Assembly: GCF_004217615.1 (NCBI RefSeq)
Contig: NZ_SHLD01000001.1
Location: 5,022,001 to 5,086,000 of the forward strand
Origin: Micromonospora kangleipakensis
GTDB lineage: Bacteria; Actinomycetota; Actinomycetes; Mycobacteriales; Micromonosporaceae
DNA length: 64,000 nt
Direction: 5' to 3'
Positions 1-8,447 of this stretch are shown here, piece after piece. Within the stretch, counting starts at the first letter, position 1. Every line of letters begins with the position of its first letter. Both the position numbers and the translations under genes were made by a program. The notes beneath the pieces are model-generated. The model was not told the DNA's origin, ran no database searches, and saw nothing but the letters and a program-made list of their open reading frames with translations.

Positions 1-1
1 C

Positions 2-1657
2 CACGCCGCGGAACCCGCGGTCAACCCGCCGGCCGAGGCCGCGCTGCAGACCCTGGATGCCGCCGCGGCGGTCACCGGCAGCGGGAAGGAGGCGCTCAGG
101 TCCGACCCGGCGGCCAACATCCGTGGGGGCGCCGCCCTGCTGGCGTCGTACCAGAAGCAGATCGGTGCCCCGGTCGGCGGCGGCACCGACCCCGCCGCCT
201 GGTACGGCGCGGTGGCCCGGTATTCCGGCTCCGACAGCACCGACTCCGCGGCGACCTTCGCCAACGAGGTGTACGCGACGATCCGGACCGGCGCGGCACG
301 GACGACCGACGACGGGCAACGCGTCACCCTCGCCGCACGCGACGTGACGCCGCAGAAGTCCTGGCTCGACAAGCTCGGCCTGCGCAAGGTGGCCCGCGCC
401 GACGGCGTGGAATGCCCGACGGAGCTGGCCTGCCAGTGGATCCCGGCGCCGTACCAACTGCTCGGCGACGGAACGGACCCGGAGTACTACGGCAACCACG
501 ACCTGTCCGACCGGCCGGCCCGGCAGAAGATCGAATACATCGTCATCCACGACACCGAGGAGACCTACGCCAGGACGCTGGAACTGGTGCAGGATCCGGC
601 GTACGTGAGCTGGCACTACACGATGCGCTCGAGCGACGGCCACACCGCGCAGCACGTCAAGACCAAGGACGTCGCCTGGCAGGCCGGCAACTGGTACATC
701 AACGCCAAGTCCATCGGCATCGAGCACGAGGGCTTCGCCCGTCAGGGCACCTGGTACACCGAGACCATGTACCGCACGTCCGCGAAGCTCGTGGGCTACC
801 TCGCGAAGAAGTTCGACATTCCGCTGGACCGCCAGCACATCATCGGCCATGACAACGTGCCGGGCACCATCCCGACGACGGTCCGGGGCATGCACTGGGA
901 TCCGGGCCCGTACTGGGACTGGTCGCACTACTTCGACCTGCTCAAGGCGCCGTTCCACAGCACTGGCACGCCGACGACCGGGCTGGTCACCATGGATCCG
1001 GACTTCGCCAGCAACCACCCGGCGTTCTGGGGCTGCCAGCTGGACGAGAACGGCAACCCGACCAGCGAACCCTGCCCGCTGCGCGGGTCGTCGTCGGTGA
1101 TCCTGCACAGCGCGCCCAGCCAGGACGCGCCGCTGGTCAAGGACGTCGGCCTGCACGAGGACGGTTCCCCGTCCACCATGGAGGCCTCCGACCACGGCGC
1201 CCGGGCGTCCGCGGGCCAGACGTACGCCGTCGCGGACCGGCAGGGTGACTGGACGGCGATCTGGTACCTCGGCCAGAAGGCGTGGTTCTACAACCCGGGC
1301 TCCGCACCGGTGGCCAAGTGGGCGACCGGCTTCGTGGTGACGCCCAAGCCGGGCAAGGCGACGATCCCGGTGTACGGGCGGGCCTATCCGGAGGAGGCGG
1401 CCTACCCGGCCGGCGTGCCGTACCAGACCCTCCGGCCGCTGCAGTACACGCTGTCCGCCGGGCAGCGGTACGCGGTCGGCCTGGTCGCGCCGAGCGAGTT
1501 CTACAAGGCCTACACCTTCGCCGGCACGTTCCCGGGTGACTGGACCGTGATCCGCGGCAAGATGCAGTACGTGCAGATCCAGTTCGGCCACCGGATCATG
1601 TTCGTCAACAAGGACGACGTGACCATCCTGCCCTCGACGGTGGGCGCGCCCGACTGA
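2..1657 (+). CDS. N-acetylmuramoyl-L-alanine amidase (Amidase_2), 5' end outside window
   Basis: The frame is open from base 2, so the N-terminus lies upstream of the window and the internal ATG at 212 is not the start. The first 70 visible codons are Ala-rich and contain an IRGGAALLA stretch often seen ahead of amidase domains. An Amidase_2/PGRP fold follows, with the zinc-ligand segment VIHDT at about 542, GIEHEG at about 718, IIGHDNVPG near 843 and the MHWDPGPYWDW block near 892. The C-terminal third has SH3b-like segments (AGQTYAVADRQGDW and a second similar block), probably for cell-wall binding. The family cleaves the amide bond between muramic acid and the stem peptide. It is presumably exported, but the signal peptide is not visible. 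A strong hairpin follows the stop. Confidence 0.85.
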   Translation, partial: HAAEPAVNPPAEAALQTLDAAAAVTGSGKEALRSDPAANIRGGAALLASYQKQIGAPVGGGTDPAAWYGAVARYSGSDSTDSAATFANEVYATIRTGAARTTDDGQRVTLAARDVTPQKSWLDKLGLRKVARADGVECPTELACQWIPAPYQLLGDGTDPEYYGNHDLSDRPARQKIEYIVIHDTEETYARTLELVQDPAYVSWHYTMRSSDGHTAQHVKTKDVAWQAGNWYINAKSIGIEHEGFARQGTWYTETMYRTSAKLVGYLAKKFDIPLDRQHIIGHDNVPGTIPTTVRGMHWDPGPYWDWSHYFDLLKAPFHSTGTPTTGLVTMDPDFASNHPAFWGCQLDENGNPTSEPCPLRGSSSVILHSAPSQDAPLVKDVGLHEDGSPSTMEASDHGARASAGQTYAVADRQGDWTAIWYLGQKAWFYNPGSAPVAKWATGFVVTPKPGKATIPVYGRAYPEEAAYPAGVPYQTLRPLQYTLSAGQRYAVGLVAPSEFYKAYTFAGTFPGDWTVIRGKMQYVQIQFGHRIMFVNKDDVTILPSTVGAPD

Positions 1658-1673
1658 CCCCTCCTCTGCAGGC

Positions 1674-1706
1674 GGTGGGCCCCCTCTCATTGAGAGGGGG
1701 CCCACC
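1674..1706 (+). terminator. Intergenic hairpin terminator
   Basis: A perfect 16-bp inverted repeat (1674-1689 with 1691-1706) with a minimal loop starts 17 nt after the amidase stop. There is no T-tract, which is usual for high-GC actinobacterial terminators. Confidence 0.75.
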
Positions 1707-1777
1707 TGCCCGCTCAGTCCAGACCTACCTGAGGGTCCATTCTGGAGCGCGGTGACCGGCCGTTCGAGCGGGAGTGG

Positions 1778-2011
1778 ATGGGGCAGACCTTCGAGCGGTT
1801 CTGGGCCGGCACCGGGCCGGCGGTAACCGCCTGGACCAACGCGATGCTGCAGCCGCTGCCGCCGGACGTGCAGCAGATCCTGAGGGCCGCCGCGGGGAAC
1901 CCGACGATCGCCCGCCGCTTCGCCAACGGCTTCAGCGACCCGAACGACTTCCCGGACTGGTTCATGACACCGGAGGCCGCCGACCGCTACCTGGCCACGG
2001 TCGCCGGGTGA
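1778..2011 (+). CDS. Small hypothetical protein, 77 aa
   Basis: Short ORF with actinobacterial third-position GC bias, encoding an acidic, Trp/Phe-containing protein with no signal peptide or membrane segment. The ATG at 1778 has only a close GGAG (1771-1774). The frame is open upstream to 1733, and a GAGGG at 1731 could serve a non-ATG start at 1739-1742, so the N-terminus is uncertain. The text resembles the alpha-helical small conserved hypotheticals of Micromonosporaceae, but I do not recognise a named family. It lies between a terminator and the next small gene. Confidence 0.5.
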   Translation: MGQTFERFWAGTGPAVTAWTNAMLQPLPPDVQQILRAAAGNPTIARRFANGFSDPNDFPDWFMTPEAADRYLATVAG

Positions 2012-2098
2012 TCCGGCCGGCTCCGCCGCCGCCGGGCGTTGGTTCGCCGCCGTCGCGGGTAAGCGTGGGGCTCCGGATCGAGTACGACGGAGGTGACC

Positions 2099-2257
2099 AT
2101 GTCTGGTCGGGAGCAACTGCACGAGCTGCGTCAGCAGGCCCATCAAAAGGGCATCGAAGGCAACTCCAAGATGACCGAGGGCGAGCTACGCAAGGCACTC
2201 AACAAGGTCGGCAAGGGCATGGAGCCGCAGGCCGCGAAGCAGCAGGCGAAACGGTGA
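2099..2257 (+). CDS. Small Rho-N/SAP-like protein, 52 aa
   Basis: A 52-codon ORF with a clear Shine-Dalgarno GGAGG at 2089-2093, five bases before the ATG. The protein is helical and charged. Its core (GIEGNSKMTEGELRKAL, residues about 18-34) matches the pattern of the Rho termination factor N-terminal/SAP-like helix-extension-helix motif, in which the GxxxxSKM(T)xxEL segment forms the turn. Stand-alone proteins of this kind are common in actinobacteria and are presumed to bind nucleic acid. The C-terminus is basic and Gln-rich. No function beyond nucleic-acid binding can be inferred. Confidence 0.75.
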   Translation: MSGREQLHELRQQAHQKGIEGNSKMTEGELRKALNKVGKGMEPQAAKQQAKR

Positions 2258-2375
2258 CGCACCGGTTATGACGCCGAGGCGGGCGGAAACACCCGCCTCG
2301 GCCCGCATCACGCCCCGCACCCGCTTCACGTCGGCGCACTTACCTTCCCGACCCGCCCTCCCGCGAGCCGGCCGG

Positions 2376-3257
2376 TCAGGCGGTGACGTGGGCGCTGTCG
2401 CCGCCGGTCGCGGCGAACGAGGTGCCGCTGACCATGCGCGCCTGGTCCGAGGCGAGGAACACCACCAGCGGCGCGACGTCCGACGGCTGCACCCACGGGA
2501 CACCCAGCGGGGTCTTCGCACGCAGCAGCTCCACCGCGGTCCGCTCGTCCGCACCGACGTCCCCGGTGGGCGTACGCCCGCCCTCGCTGATCGCCTGGGC
2601 GTAGCGGTCCTCGTGACGGGTGAGCACGGTGTCGACGAGGCCGGGGATCACCGCGTTCACCGTGATCCCGTGCCCGCCCAGCTCCAGGGCGGCGGACTTC
2701 ATCAGCCCGATGATCCCCCACTTCGACGCGGAGTACGCCGCGCCGGACTTCGTGCCGTGCTGGCCCTGGGTGGAGGAGGTGACGATGATCCGCCCTCCGC
2801 CGCGCCGGACCAGCAGCGGGGCGAACGCGCGCAGCACGTTCGCCGTACCGGTCAGGTTGACGTCGATCTGGTCGTGCCAGTCGGCGTCGGCCATCTCCAG
2901 CAGCGGCTTGAACGCCTGGATGCCGGCGTTGGCGAAGACGATGTCCACCCCACCCCAGGCCTGCTCGGCGACGGCCGCCGCCGACCGGAGGGCGGCGATG
3001 TCCCGCTGGTCGGCGACGTCCCCCCGCCACCGCCCACCGGCCCCGGTCACCAGCCGGCCGGTCTCGGCGAGGTCCTCCGCCGTGGCCGGCGGGTAGTCGA
3101 GGATGGCGCTGACCGGGCCGGCGGCGTCGATGCCGACCACGTCGGCCCCAGCCCCGGCCAGGGCGACGGCGGCGGCTCGTCCGATGCCCCGGGCCGCACC
3201 CGTCACCACCGCGACCCGCCCGGCGAGCGGTCGCGTCGGCGGCGTATCTGCGGACAT
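2376..3257 (-). CDS. SDR-family oxidoreductase, mycofactocin-coupled type
   Basis: Classical short-chain dehydrogenase of 293 aa. It has the NAD-binding TGAARGIGR near residue 19, the NAG motif (FANAGI), the catalytic serine in VTSSTQG, and YSASK as the catalytic Tyr/Lys. An insertion after beta-2 containing YPPATAEDLAETGRLV is the hallmark of the mycofactocin-coupled/carveol-dehydrogenase-like subgroup, which is thought to hold NAD(H) non-exchangeably. No mycofactocin biosynthesis genes are in this window, so cofactor recycling would depend on genes elsewhere. The ATG is preceded by GAGGG. It is monocistronic, divergent from the nitronate monooxygenase homologue. The substrate, presumably an alcohol or ketone, is unknown. 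Confidence 0.85.
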   Translation of the reverse strand: MSADTPPTRPLAGRVAVVTGAARGIGRAAAVALAGAGADVVGIDAAGPVSAILDYPPATAEDLAETGRLVTGAGGRWRGDVADQRDIAALRSAAAVAEQAWGGVDIVFANAGIQAFKPLLEMADADWHDQIDVNLTGTANVLRAFAPLLVRRGGGRIIVTSSTQGQHGTKSGAAYSASKWGIIGLMKSAALELGGHGITVNAVIPGLVDTVLTRHEDRYAQAISEGGRTPTGDVGADERTAVELLRAKTPLGVPWVQPSDVAPLVVFLASDQARMVSGTSFAATGGDSAHVTA

Positions 3258-3417
3258 CCGTCCCTCACCTCCGCGTCACGGCCTGCCCGGCGCCGCCGGC
3301 CCTCGGCCGCCACCGGGGGCACCGTCGTCCCCTGCAACATAGACCGGCGATCCCGTCGGCGCCGGAGATCCGCCACCCGGGACCGGTACCCGCACCGCGC
3401 CGGCGGACCGGGGTTGG

Positions 3418-3429
3418 CAGACTGGGTCG
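3418..3429 (+). promoter_or_regulatory. Putative -10 of a leaderless promoter
   Basis: CAGACT at 3418-3423 lies six bases before the GTG at 3430 and no Shine-Dalgarno is present. The spacing is that expected for a leaderless transcript. Similar arrangements recur before 23352, 44969, 46311 and 60909. Confidence 0.4.
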
Positions 3430-4464
3430 GTGGAGACCGAGCGGAGAGCGCTTCTCGGGGTGGACCTGCCGGTGGTCGCCGCGCCGATGGCGGGCGGACC
3501 CACCACCCCCCGGCTAGTCGCGGCGGTGGGGTCCTGCGGCGCGTTCGCCTTCCTGGCGGCCGGCTACCAGCCGACGGAGACGGTGGCGGCGGAGATCGCC
3601 GCGGCGCGGGCCACCGGCCTGCCCTTCGGCGTCAACGTCTTCGTGCCGACGCCGGTGCCCGTCGACGAGGCCGAGTTCCGCCGCTACGCGGCCCGCATCG
3701 CCGACGAGGGCCGGCCGTACGGGCTCGACCTGGCGGCGGCCCCGCGGACCGAGGACGACGACCACTGGGCGGAGAAGATCGCGCTGCTGGTCCACGACCC
3801 GGTGCCGGTGGTCAGCTTCACCTTCGGACTGCCGCCCGCGGCGGTGCTCCGCGACTTGCAACGGGCCGGAAGCCGGGTGCTGGTCACGGTCACCGACCCG
3901 GCGGAGGCGGCGGCCGCGGCGGACCTCGGGGTGGACGGGCTGGTCGGCCAGAGCGGGCACGCCGGCGGCCACTACGGCACCTTCACCCCGGACTCCCCCG
4001 CGCCGGTCCGGCCGCTGGCCGAGCTCGTCGGCCTGGTCCGCGCCCGCACCGGCCTGCCCGTCCTCGCGGCGGGCGGCGTGGGCGGGGGCGCGGACGTCCG
4101 GGCGGCGCTCACCGCCGGCGCGACCGCCGTCCTGGTCGGCACGCTCCTGCTCCGCGCCGACGAGAGCGGCGCGAACCGTACCCACCGGGAGGCGCTGGTC
4201 GACCCGCGGCGCGACCGGACCGTGGTCACCCGGGCCTTCACCGGACGGCCGGCGCGCGGGCTGCGCAACGACTTCATCGACCGGTACGAGGCGGACGCCC
4301 CGCTGGGCTACCCGGCGCTGCACCACCTGACCCGGCCGCTGCGGCGAGCCGCCGCCGCGGCCGGTGACGCCGACCGGGTGCACCTCTGGGCCGGCACCGG
4401 TTACCGCGCCGCGCGGGCCGCCCCGGCGGCCGAGATCATCGAAGAGCTGAGCCGGCCGCTCTGA
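3430..4464 (+). CDS. Nitronate monooxygenase-family flavoprotein
   Basis: A 344-aa TIM-barrel flavoprotein of the 2-nitropropane dioxygenase/nitronate monooxygenase family. Visible hallmarks are the N-terminal PVVAAPMAGG segment, VNVFVPTP on strand 2, the GHAGGHYG loop that carries the active-site histidine and FMN contacts, AAGGVGGG (phosphate-binding glycine loop) and VLVGTLLL. The family oxidises alkyl nitronates with FMN and O2, and detoxifies propionate 3-nitronate. The start is GTG, with no Shine-Dalgarno and a -10-like CAGACT six bases upstream, so the transcript is probably leaderless. The gene converges on the FAD/Fe-S dehydrogenase, leaving only 22 bp between stops. Related barrels act on other substrates, so the exact substrate is open. 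Confidence 0.85.
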   Translation: METERRALLGVDLPVVAAPMAGGPTTPRLVAAVGSCGAFAFLAAGYQPTETVAAEIAAARATGLPFGVNVFVPTPVPVDEAEFRRYAARIADEGRPYGLDLAAAPRTEDDDHWAEKIALLVHDPVPVVSFTFGLPPAAVLRDLQRAGSRVLVTVTDPAEAAAAADLGVDGLVGQSGHAGGHYGTFTPDSPAPVRPLAELVGLVRARTGLPVLAAGGVGGGADVRAALTAGATAVLVGTLLLRADESGANRTHREALVDPRRDRTVVTRAFTGRPARGLRNDFIDRYEADAPLGYPALHHLTRPLRRAAAAAGDADRVHLWAGTGYRAARAAPAAEIIEELSRPL

Positions 4465-4486
4465 GCCGCCGAGCGGGCGACACCCG

Positions 4487-7288
4487 TCAGCGGGTCGCCT
4501 CCTCGAGGAGTTCGAGGAGGTGACGGTAGGGCTGGCCGGTCGCCCGGGCCATCCCGATCTCGCAGGTGCGGTTGACCGAGGCGTACCCCTCGAAGTGCCG
4601 CTCCGACACCGCGCGGGCCTCCGCGCGGGTGGCGGCGGCGGTCAGCTCCGGGTGCAGCAGGCCCCGGTCGCCGGCGAAGCCGCAGCACTGCCAGCCGTCG
4701 GGCACCACCACCTCGTCGGCGACCGCCCGGGCCACGGTGAGCAGCGCCTCGTCGAGACCCAGCCGGGTGGACGAGCAGGTCGGGTGCAGGGCGAGGGAGG
4801 CGAGCCGGCGCCGGACGGTCAGCCGGGGCAGCAGCTCGGTCGCCGCGTAGGCGACGGCGTCGACCACCCCGACGGTGTCGCCGCCGTCGGCGACCAGCTT
4901 CGCGAAGCCCTCCGTGCAGGACGCGGCGTCGCTGACCACGGGCAGCGTCCCGCCGCGGCTGGCCGCCCGGAGCGCGGGCGACACCCGGTCGCGGACGGCC
5001 TGGTAGCCGTCGGTGAGGCCCTTGGAGGACCAGGGCGTGCCGCAGCAGACGGCGGCGATCCCGTCGGGGACGAGCAGGCGGACCCCGGCGCGGTCGGCGA
5101 GGGTGAGCAGCGCGGCGGCCACGCCCGGGCCGCCCTCGGCCGGGGCGAAGAGGGTGCCCAGGCAGGACGGGACGAAGACCGCGTCCGGGTCGTCGACCGG
5201 GTGGGCGCGCCGGACCTCGCCGCCCCGGGGCAGGTCGCGCCGCCACTGCGGGACCCGCTCGGGGCCGAGGACGGCCCGGGCGGCCCGGGTGGCCGTCTCG
5301 GGCAGCGCGGGCGGCAGGCTGCCGGCCAGGTCCAGGCCACGGGCCATGCCCCGGGTGGCGGTGCCCCAGCGGGCGGCGGCGCCCCGCCAGCCGGCCTGGG
5401 CGAGGCTCCCGTTGCGCTCGGCGCGCAGCCGCTTCACCAGGTCACCGGTGTTGATCAGGACCGGGCAGGCGGTGGCGCACATGCCGTCGACGGCACAGGT
5501 GTCGACCGCGTCGTAGTCGTAGTCGGCCTGGAGTTCGCGGGCCAGCCGCAGGTCGCCGTCGGCCTGCGCGGCGGCGATCTCCCGGCGCAGCACGATGCGC
5601 TGCCGGGGCGTGGTGGTGAGGTCCCGGCTGGGGCAGACCGGCTCGCAGTAGCCGCACTCGACGCAGCGGTCCACCTCGGGCTCGACGGTCGGCACGGTCT
5701 TCAGGTGCCGCAGGTGGAGGTCAGGGTCGTCGCTGAGCAGCACGCCGGGGTTGAGCACGCCGTCGGGGTCGCAGAGCGTCTTCAGCTCGCGCATGACCTC
5801 GTAGAGCTCGTCGCCGAACTGGCGACGGACGTACGGCGCCATCACCCGGCCGGTGCCGTGCTCGGCCTTCAGGGTGCCGCCGTGGGCGAGGACGGCGTCC
5901 ACCATCTCCTCGGTGAACGCCGCGTACCGCTCCGGCGCCTCGCCGCCGGAGAACCGCTCGTTGAGCATGAAGTGCAGGTTGCCGTCCTTGGCGTGGCCGA
6001 AGATGACGCTCTGCTCGTAGCGGTGCCGGGCGAAGAGGTCGGCGAGTTCGGCGCAGGTGTCGGCGAGGGCGGCCACCGGTACGGCGATGTCCTCCAGCAG
6101 GGCGGTGGTGCCGGAGGGCCGGGCCCCGGCGACGGCCGCGTACAGGCCCTTGCGGATGTGCCAGAGCGCCGCCCGGGCCGCCGCCTCGCCGCTGAGCCGG
6201 GCCGGGGCGGAGAGCGGCAGGCCGGCGAGCACGGGCCGGGCCGCGGCCACCCGGTCGGCGAGCGCGTCGGGATCGGCCTCCTGCCACTCGACCAGCAGCG
6301 CGGCGTGCTCCCGGACGGCCAGGCCGCGCAGCGCGGCGTCCGCCCGCGGGTCGAGCTGGGCGACGCGCAGCGCGGCGGCGTCGAGCAGCTCGACCGCCGC
6401 CGGCCCCGCGGCGACCAGCGCCGGCATCGCGGCCATCGCCCGGGCCAGGGTGTCGAAGACCAGCAGGCCGGTCGCGGCGTGCCGGTGCACCGGTACGGTG
6501 CGGAACGTCGCCGCCGCGACGAAGGCGAGCGTGCCCTCGCTGCCGACGACGAGCCGGGTCAGCAGGTCGCTGGGCGAGTCGTGGTCTAGGAAGGCGTTCA
6601 CCCCGTAGCCCATGGTGTTCTTCATGGCGTACTGGGCGCGGACGCGGCGGACCGAGTCGGGATTGCCACGGACCCGGTCGCGCAGCCGCAGCAGGCCGGC
6701 GTGCAGCTCCGGCTCGGTCGTCCGCAGCCGCTCGTCCGCGTCCGGGGCGCCGGTGTCCAGGACGGACCCGCTGGGCAGCACCAGCAGCAGCGACTCCAGC
6801 GTCCGGTAGGTGTTGAACTCGGTGCCGCAGGTCATCCCGCTGGAGTTGTTGGCGACGACGCCGCCGACCGTGCAGGCGGACTCGCTGGCCGGGTCGGGGC
6901 CGAGCTTGCGGCCGTACGGGGCGAGCCGGTTGTTGACCTGGCGCAGCACGACCCCGGGCTGCACCCGGACCCGTCGGCCGTCGTCGAGGACGGTCAGCTC
7001 GCGGAAGTGCCGTCGGGTGTCGACGAGGAGCTGGTCGGTGACCGCCTGCCCGCTGAGGCTGGTCCCGCCGGAGCGGAAGGTCAGCGGCGTACCGCTGCGA
7101 CGGCTGTGTCGCAGCAGGGCGGCGACCTGCTCGGCGTCGGCCGGGGTGACCACCGCGCGGGGATGCAGCAGGTAGTGCGACGCGTCGTGGGCCAGCCGCA
7201 GCCGGTCCGCCGCCCGGGTCGCCACGGCGCCCGGGAACGCCGCGTCGAGCGCGGCGAGGTCGGGTTCGAGGTCGACGGCTCGGCTCAC
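4487..7288 (-). CDS. FAD-linked oxidase / Fe-S (CCG) dehydrogenase fusion, 933 aa
   Basis: This joins a GlcD/Dld-type FAD-binding domain (about residues 40-210, with FRSGGTSLSGQA and GGVVANNSSGM) and an FAD-oxidase C-terminal domain (to about 530) to a GlpC/HdrD-like Fe-S part. The latter has two ferredoxin-like clusters (CVECGYCEPVCP and CAVDGMCATACP) and two CCG motifs (CCGTPWSSKG, CCGFAGDRG). The architecture matches YdiJ-like D-2-hydroxyacid or D-2-hydroxyglutarate dehydrogenases, which pass electrons to the respiratory chain. The frame stays open far upstream, but the start is placed at GTG 7288. The FAD domain begins soon after it, and this GTG overlaps the stop of a short upstream ORF in a GTGA junction, which suggests translational coupling. 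The substrate is unproven. Confidence 0.88.
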   Translation of the reverse strand: MSRAVDLEPDLAALDAAFPGAVATRAADRLRLAHDASHYLLHPRAVVTPADAEQVAALLRHSRRSGTPLTFRSGGTSLSGQAVTDQLLVDTRRHFRELTVLDDGRRVRVQPGVVLRQVNNRLAPYGRKLGPDPASESACTVGGVVANNSSGMTCGTEFNTYRTLESLLLVLPSGSVLDTGAPDADERLRTTEPELHAGLLRLRDRVRGNPDSVRRVRAQYAMKNTMGYGVNAFLDHDSPSDLLTRLVVGSEGTLAFVAAATFRTVPVHRHAATGLLVFDTLARAMAAMPALVAAGPAAVELLDAAALRVAQLDPRADAALRGLAVREHAALLVEWQEADPDALADRVAAARPVLAGLPLSAPARLSGEAAARAALWHIRKGLYAAVAGARPSGTTALLEDIAVPVAALADTCAELADLFARHRYEQSVIFGHAKDGNLHFMLNERFSGGEAPERYAAFTEEMVDAVLAHGGTLKAEHGTGRVMAPYVRRQFGDELYEVMRELKTLCDPDGVLNPGVLLSDDPDLHLRHLKTVPTVEPEVDRCVECGYCEPVCPSRDLTTTPRQRIVLRREIAAAQADGDLRLARELQADYDYDAVDTCAVDGMCATACPVLINTGDLVKRLRAERNGSLAQAGWRGAAARWGTATRGMARGLDLAGSLPPALPETATRAARAVLGPERVPQWRRDLPRGGEVRRAHPVDDPDAVFVPSCLGTLFAPAEGGPGVAAALLTLADRAGVRLLVPDGIAAVCCGTPWSSKGLTDGYQAVRDRVSPALRAASRGGTLPVVSDAASCTEGFAKLVADGGDTVGVVDAVAYAATELLPRLTVRRRLASLALHPTCSSTRLGLDEALLTVARAVADEVVVPDGWQCCGFAGDRGLLHPELTAAATRAEARAVSERHFEGYASVNRTCEIGMARATGQPYRHLLELLEEATR

Positions 7289-7350
7289 CGGTCGGGCCTC
7301 TCCGTGTCCCGGACGAGACGGCGCGAGGCCCTGGTCATCTGCATCGTCAT
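7285..7350 (-). CDS. 21-codon upstream ORF coupled to the FAD/Fe-S dehydrogenase
   Basis: ATG at 7350 is preceded by an excellent Shine-Dalgarno (GGGGGAGGT). The 21-residue product is basic and Arg-rich and ends in TGA overlapping the GTG of the downstream gene (GTGA). The combination of a strong RBS and a 4-base overlap suggests a translated leader that delivers ribosomes to the dehydrogenase. It could be a regulatory leader peptide. No attenuator hairpin was recognised, and it may simply be a coupling device. Confidence 0.4.
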   Translation of the reverse strand: MTMQMTRASRRLVRDTERPDR

Positions 7351-7537
7351 GGCGCACCTCCCCCGTTGACACCCTAGCGGCGAGCCGGCCGTCGGCGGCT
7401 CGCCCCTTGCGGTTGAATTGACCGTGATAGATACTCGCCGCTATCACGTTCGCCGAGGTCAATCCCCGACCCTGGGCCCGGCGACGCCTCATGGGCCCCG
7501 CCCGCACCGGTCGCCCGCCGCCTCCAAGGAGGAGACC

Positions 7538-8398
7538 GTGAGAATCCGACACACCCCCGGCCGGCTCACCCCGCTGCTCGCCGCCACCGTCGGCCTGGTC
7601 GCCGCCGGCGCGTTCACCGTGCCGGGCGCCGCCTCGGCCGCGGCGCCGAGCTGGAGCGCCAGCCAGCTCGCCCAGGTCGACCAGGCCGTCGCGGCCTCCG
7701 GCGTCGACGGCATCGCCTGGCGCGTGGAGTCCGGCCGGGTCGTGGTGACCGCCGACGAGACCGTCTCCGCCGCCGAAATGGCCACGATCCGGAAGAGCGC
7801 CGGCAGCAACTCCGGGGCGATCCGGATCGACCGGGCGCGCGGAACCTTCCGCCCGCTGCTCTCCGCCGGCGACGCCATCTACGGCGGCGGCTACCGCTGC
7901 TCGCTCGGCTTCAACGTGGTCAAGGGCAGCACCTACTACTTCCTGACCGCCGGGCACTGCGGCGACGTGGCCAACACCTGGTACACCAACTCCAGCCACA
8001 CCACCCTCATCGGCCCGACCATCGGCTCCAGCTTCCCGGGCAACGACTACGCGCTGGTCCGGTACGACAACACCTCGCTGACTCACCCCGGCGGCTACAC
8101 CGCCGCCAACGCGTTCGTCGGCGAGGCGGTGAAGCGCACCGGGTCGACCACGGGCACCCACAGCGGCACGGTGACCGCCCTCAACGTCACGGTCCGCTAC
8201 GTCGGCAGCGGCACCGTCAAGGGCATGATCCAGACCACCGTCTGCGCCGAGCCCGGCGATTCCGGCGGCCCGCTCTACGACGGCACCAAGGCGCTCGGCA
8301 TCACCTCCGGCGGCAGCGGCAACTGCCAGTCCGGTGGCACGACGTTCTACCAGCCCGTCCCCGAGGCCGCCAACAAGTACGGCGTGACGGTCTACTGA
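7538..8398 (+). CDS. Secreted S1-family (chymotrypsin-like) serine protease
   Basis: A 286-aa preproprotein. The start is GTG 7538, chosen for the AAGGAGGA at 7526-7533 and because it opens directly on a Sec signal peptide (RIRHT, then a hydrophobic stretch, then a GAASA-AA cleavage site). The more upstream in-frame GTG at 7418 lacks such support. A short propeptide precedes the catalytic domain, which shows the triad segments LTAGHCG (His), NDYALVRYD (Asp) and PGDSGGPL (Ser). Cysteines bracket His and Ser, as in streptogrisin/alpha-lytic-type enzymes. It is expected to be an extracellular peptidase in nutrient scavenging. A perfect 14-bp stem terminator follows and is shared with the convergent methyltransferase. 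Confidence 0.9.
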   Translation: MRIRHTPGRLTPLLAATVGLVAAGAFTVPGAASAAAPSWSASQLAQVDQAVAASGVDGIAWRVESGRVVVTADETVSAAEMATIRKSAGSNSGAIRIDRARGTFRPLLSAGDAIYGGGYRCSLGFNVVKGSTYYFLTAGHCGDVANTWYTNSSHTTLIGPTIGSSFPGNDYALVRYDNTSLTHPGGYTAANAFVGEAVKRTGSTTGTHSGTVTALNVTVRYVGSGTVKGMIQTTVCAEPGDSGGPLYDGTKALGITSGGSGNCQSGGTTFYQPVPEAANKYGVTVY

Positions 8399-8409
8399 TC
8401 CACCGCTGA

Positions 8410-8442
8410 CCCGGCCGCCCGGCACGGCGCCGGGCGGCCGGG
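8410..8442. terminator. Bidirectional terminator hairpin
   Basis: A perfect 14-bp stem (8410-8423 with 8429-8442) with a 5-nt loop lies between two convergent genes, 12 nt after the protease stop and 6 nt after the methyltransferase stop on the other strand. Confidence 0.8.
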
Positions 8443-8447
8443 CCGCC

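Noticed and set aside
1774..2271. 165-codon plus-strand frame overlapping two small genes
   Set aside because: Its text is Arg/Pro/Gly-rich shadow; the frames at 1778 and 2099 have better composition, and the latter has a clear RBS and a recognised motif.
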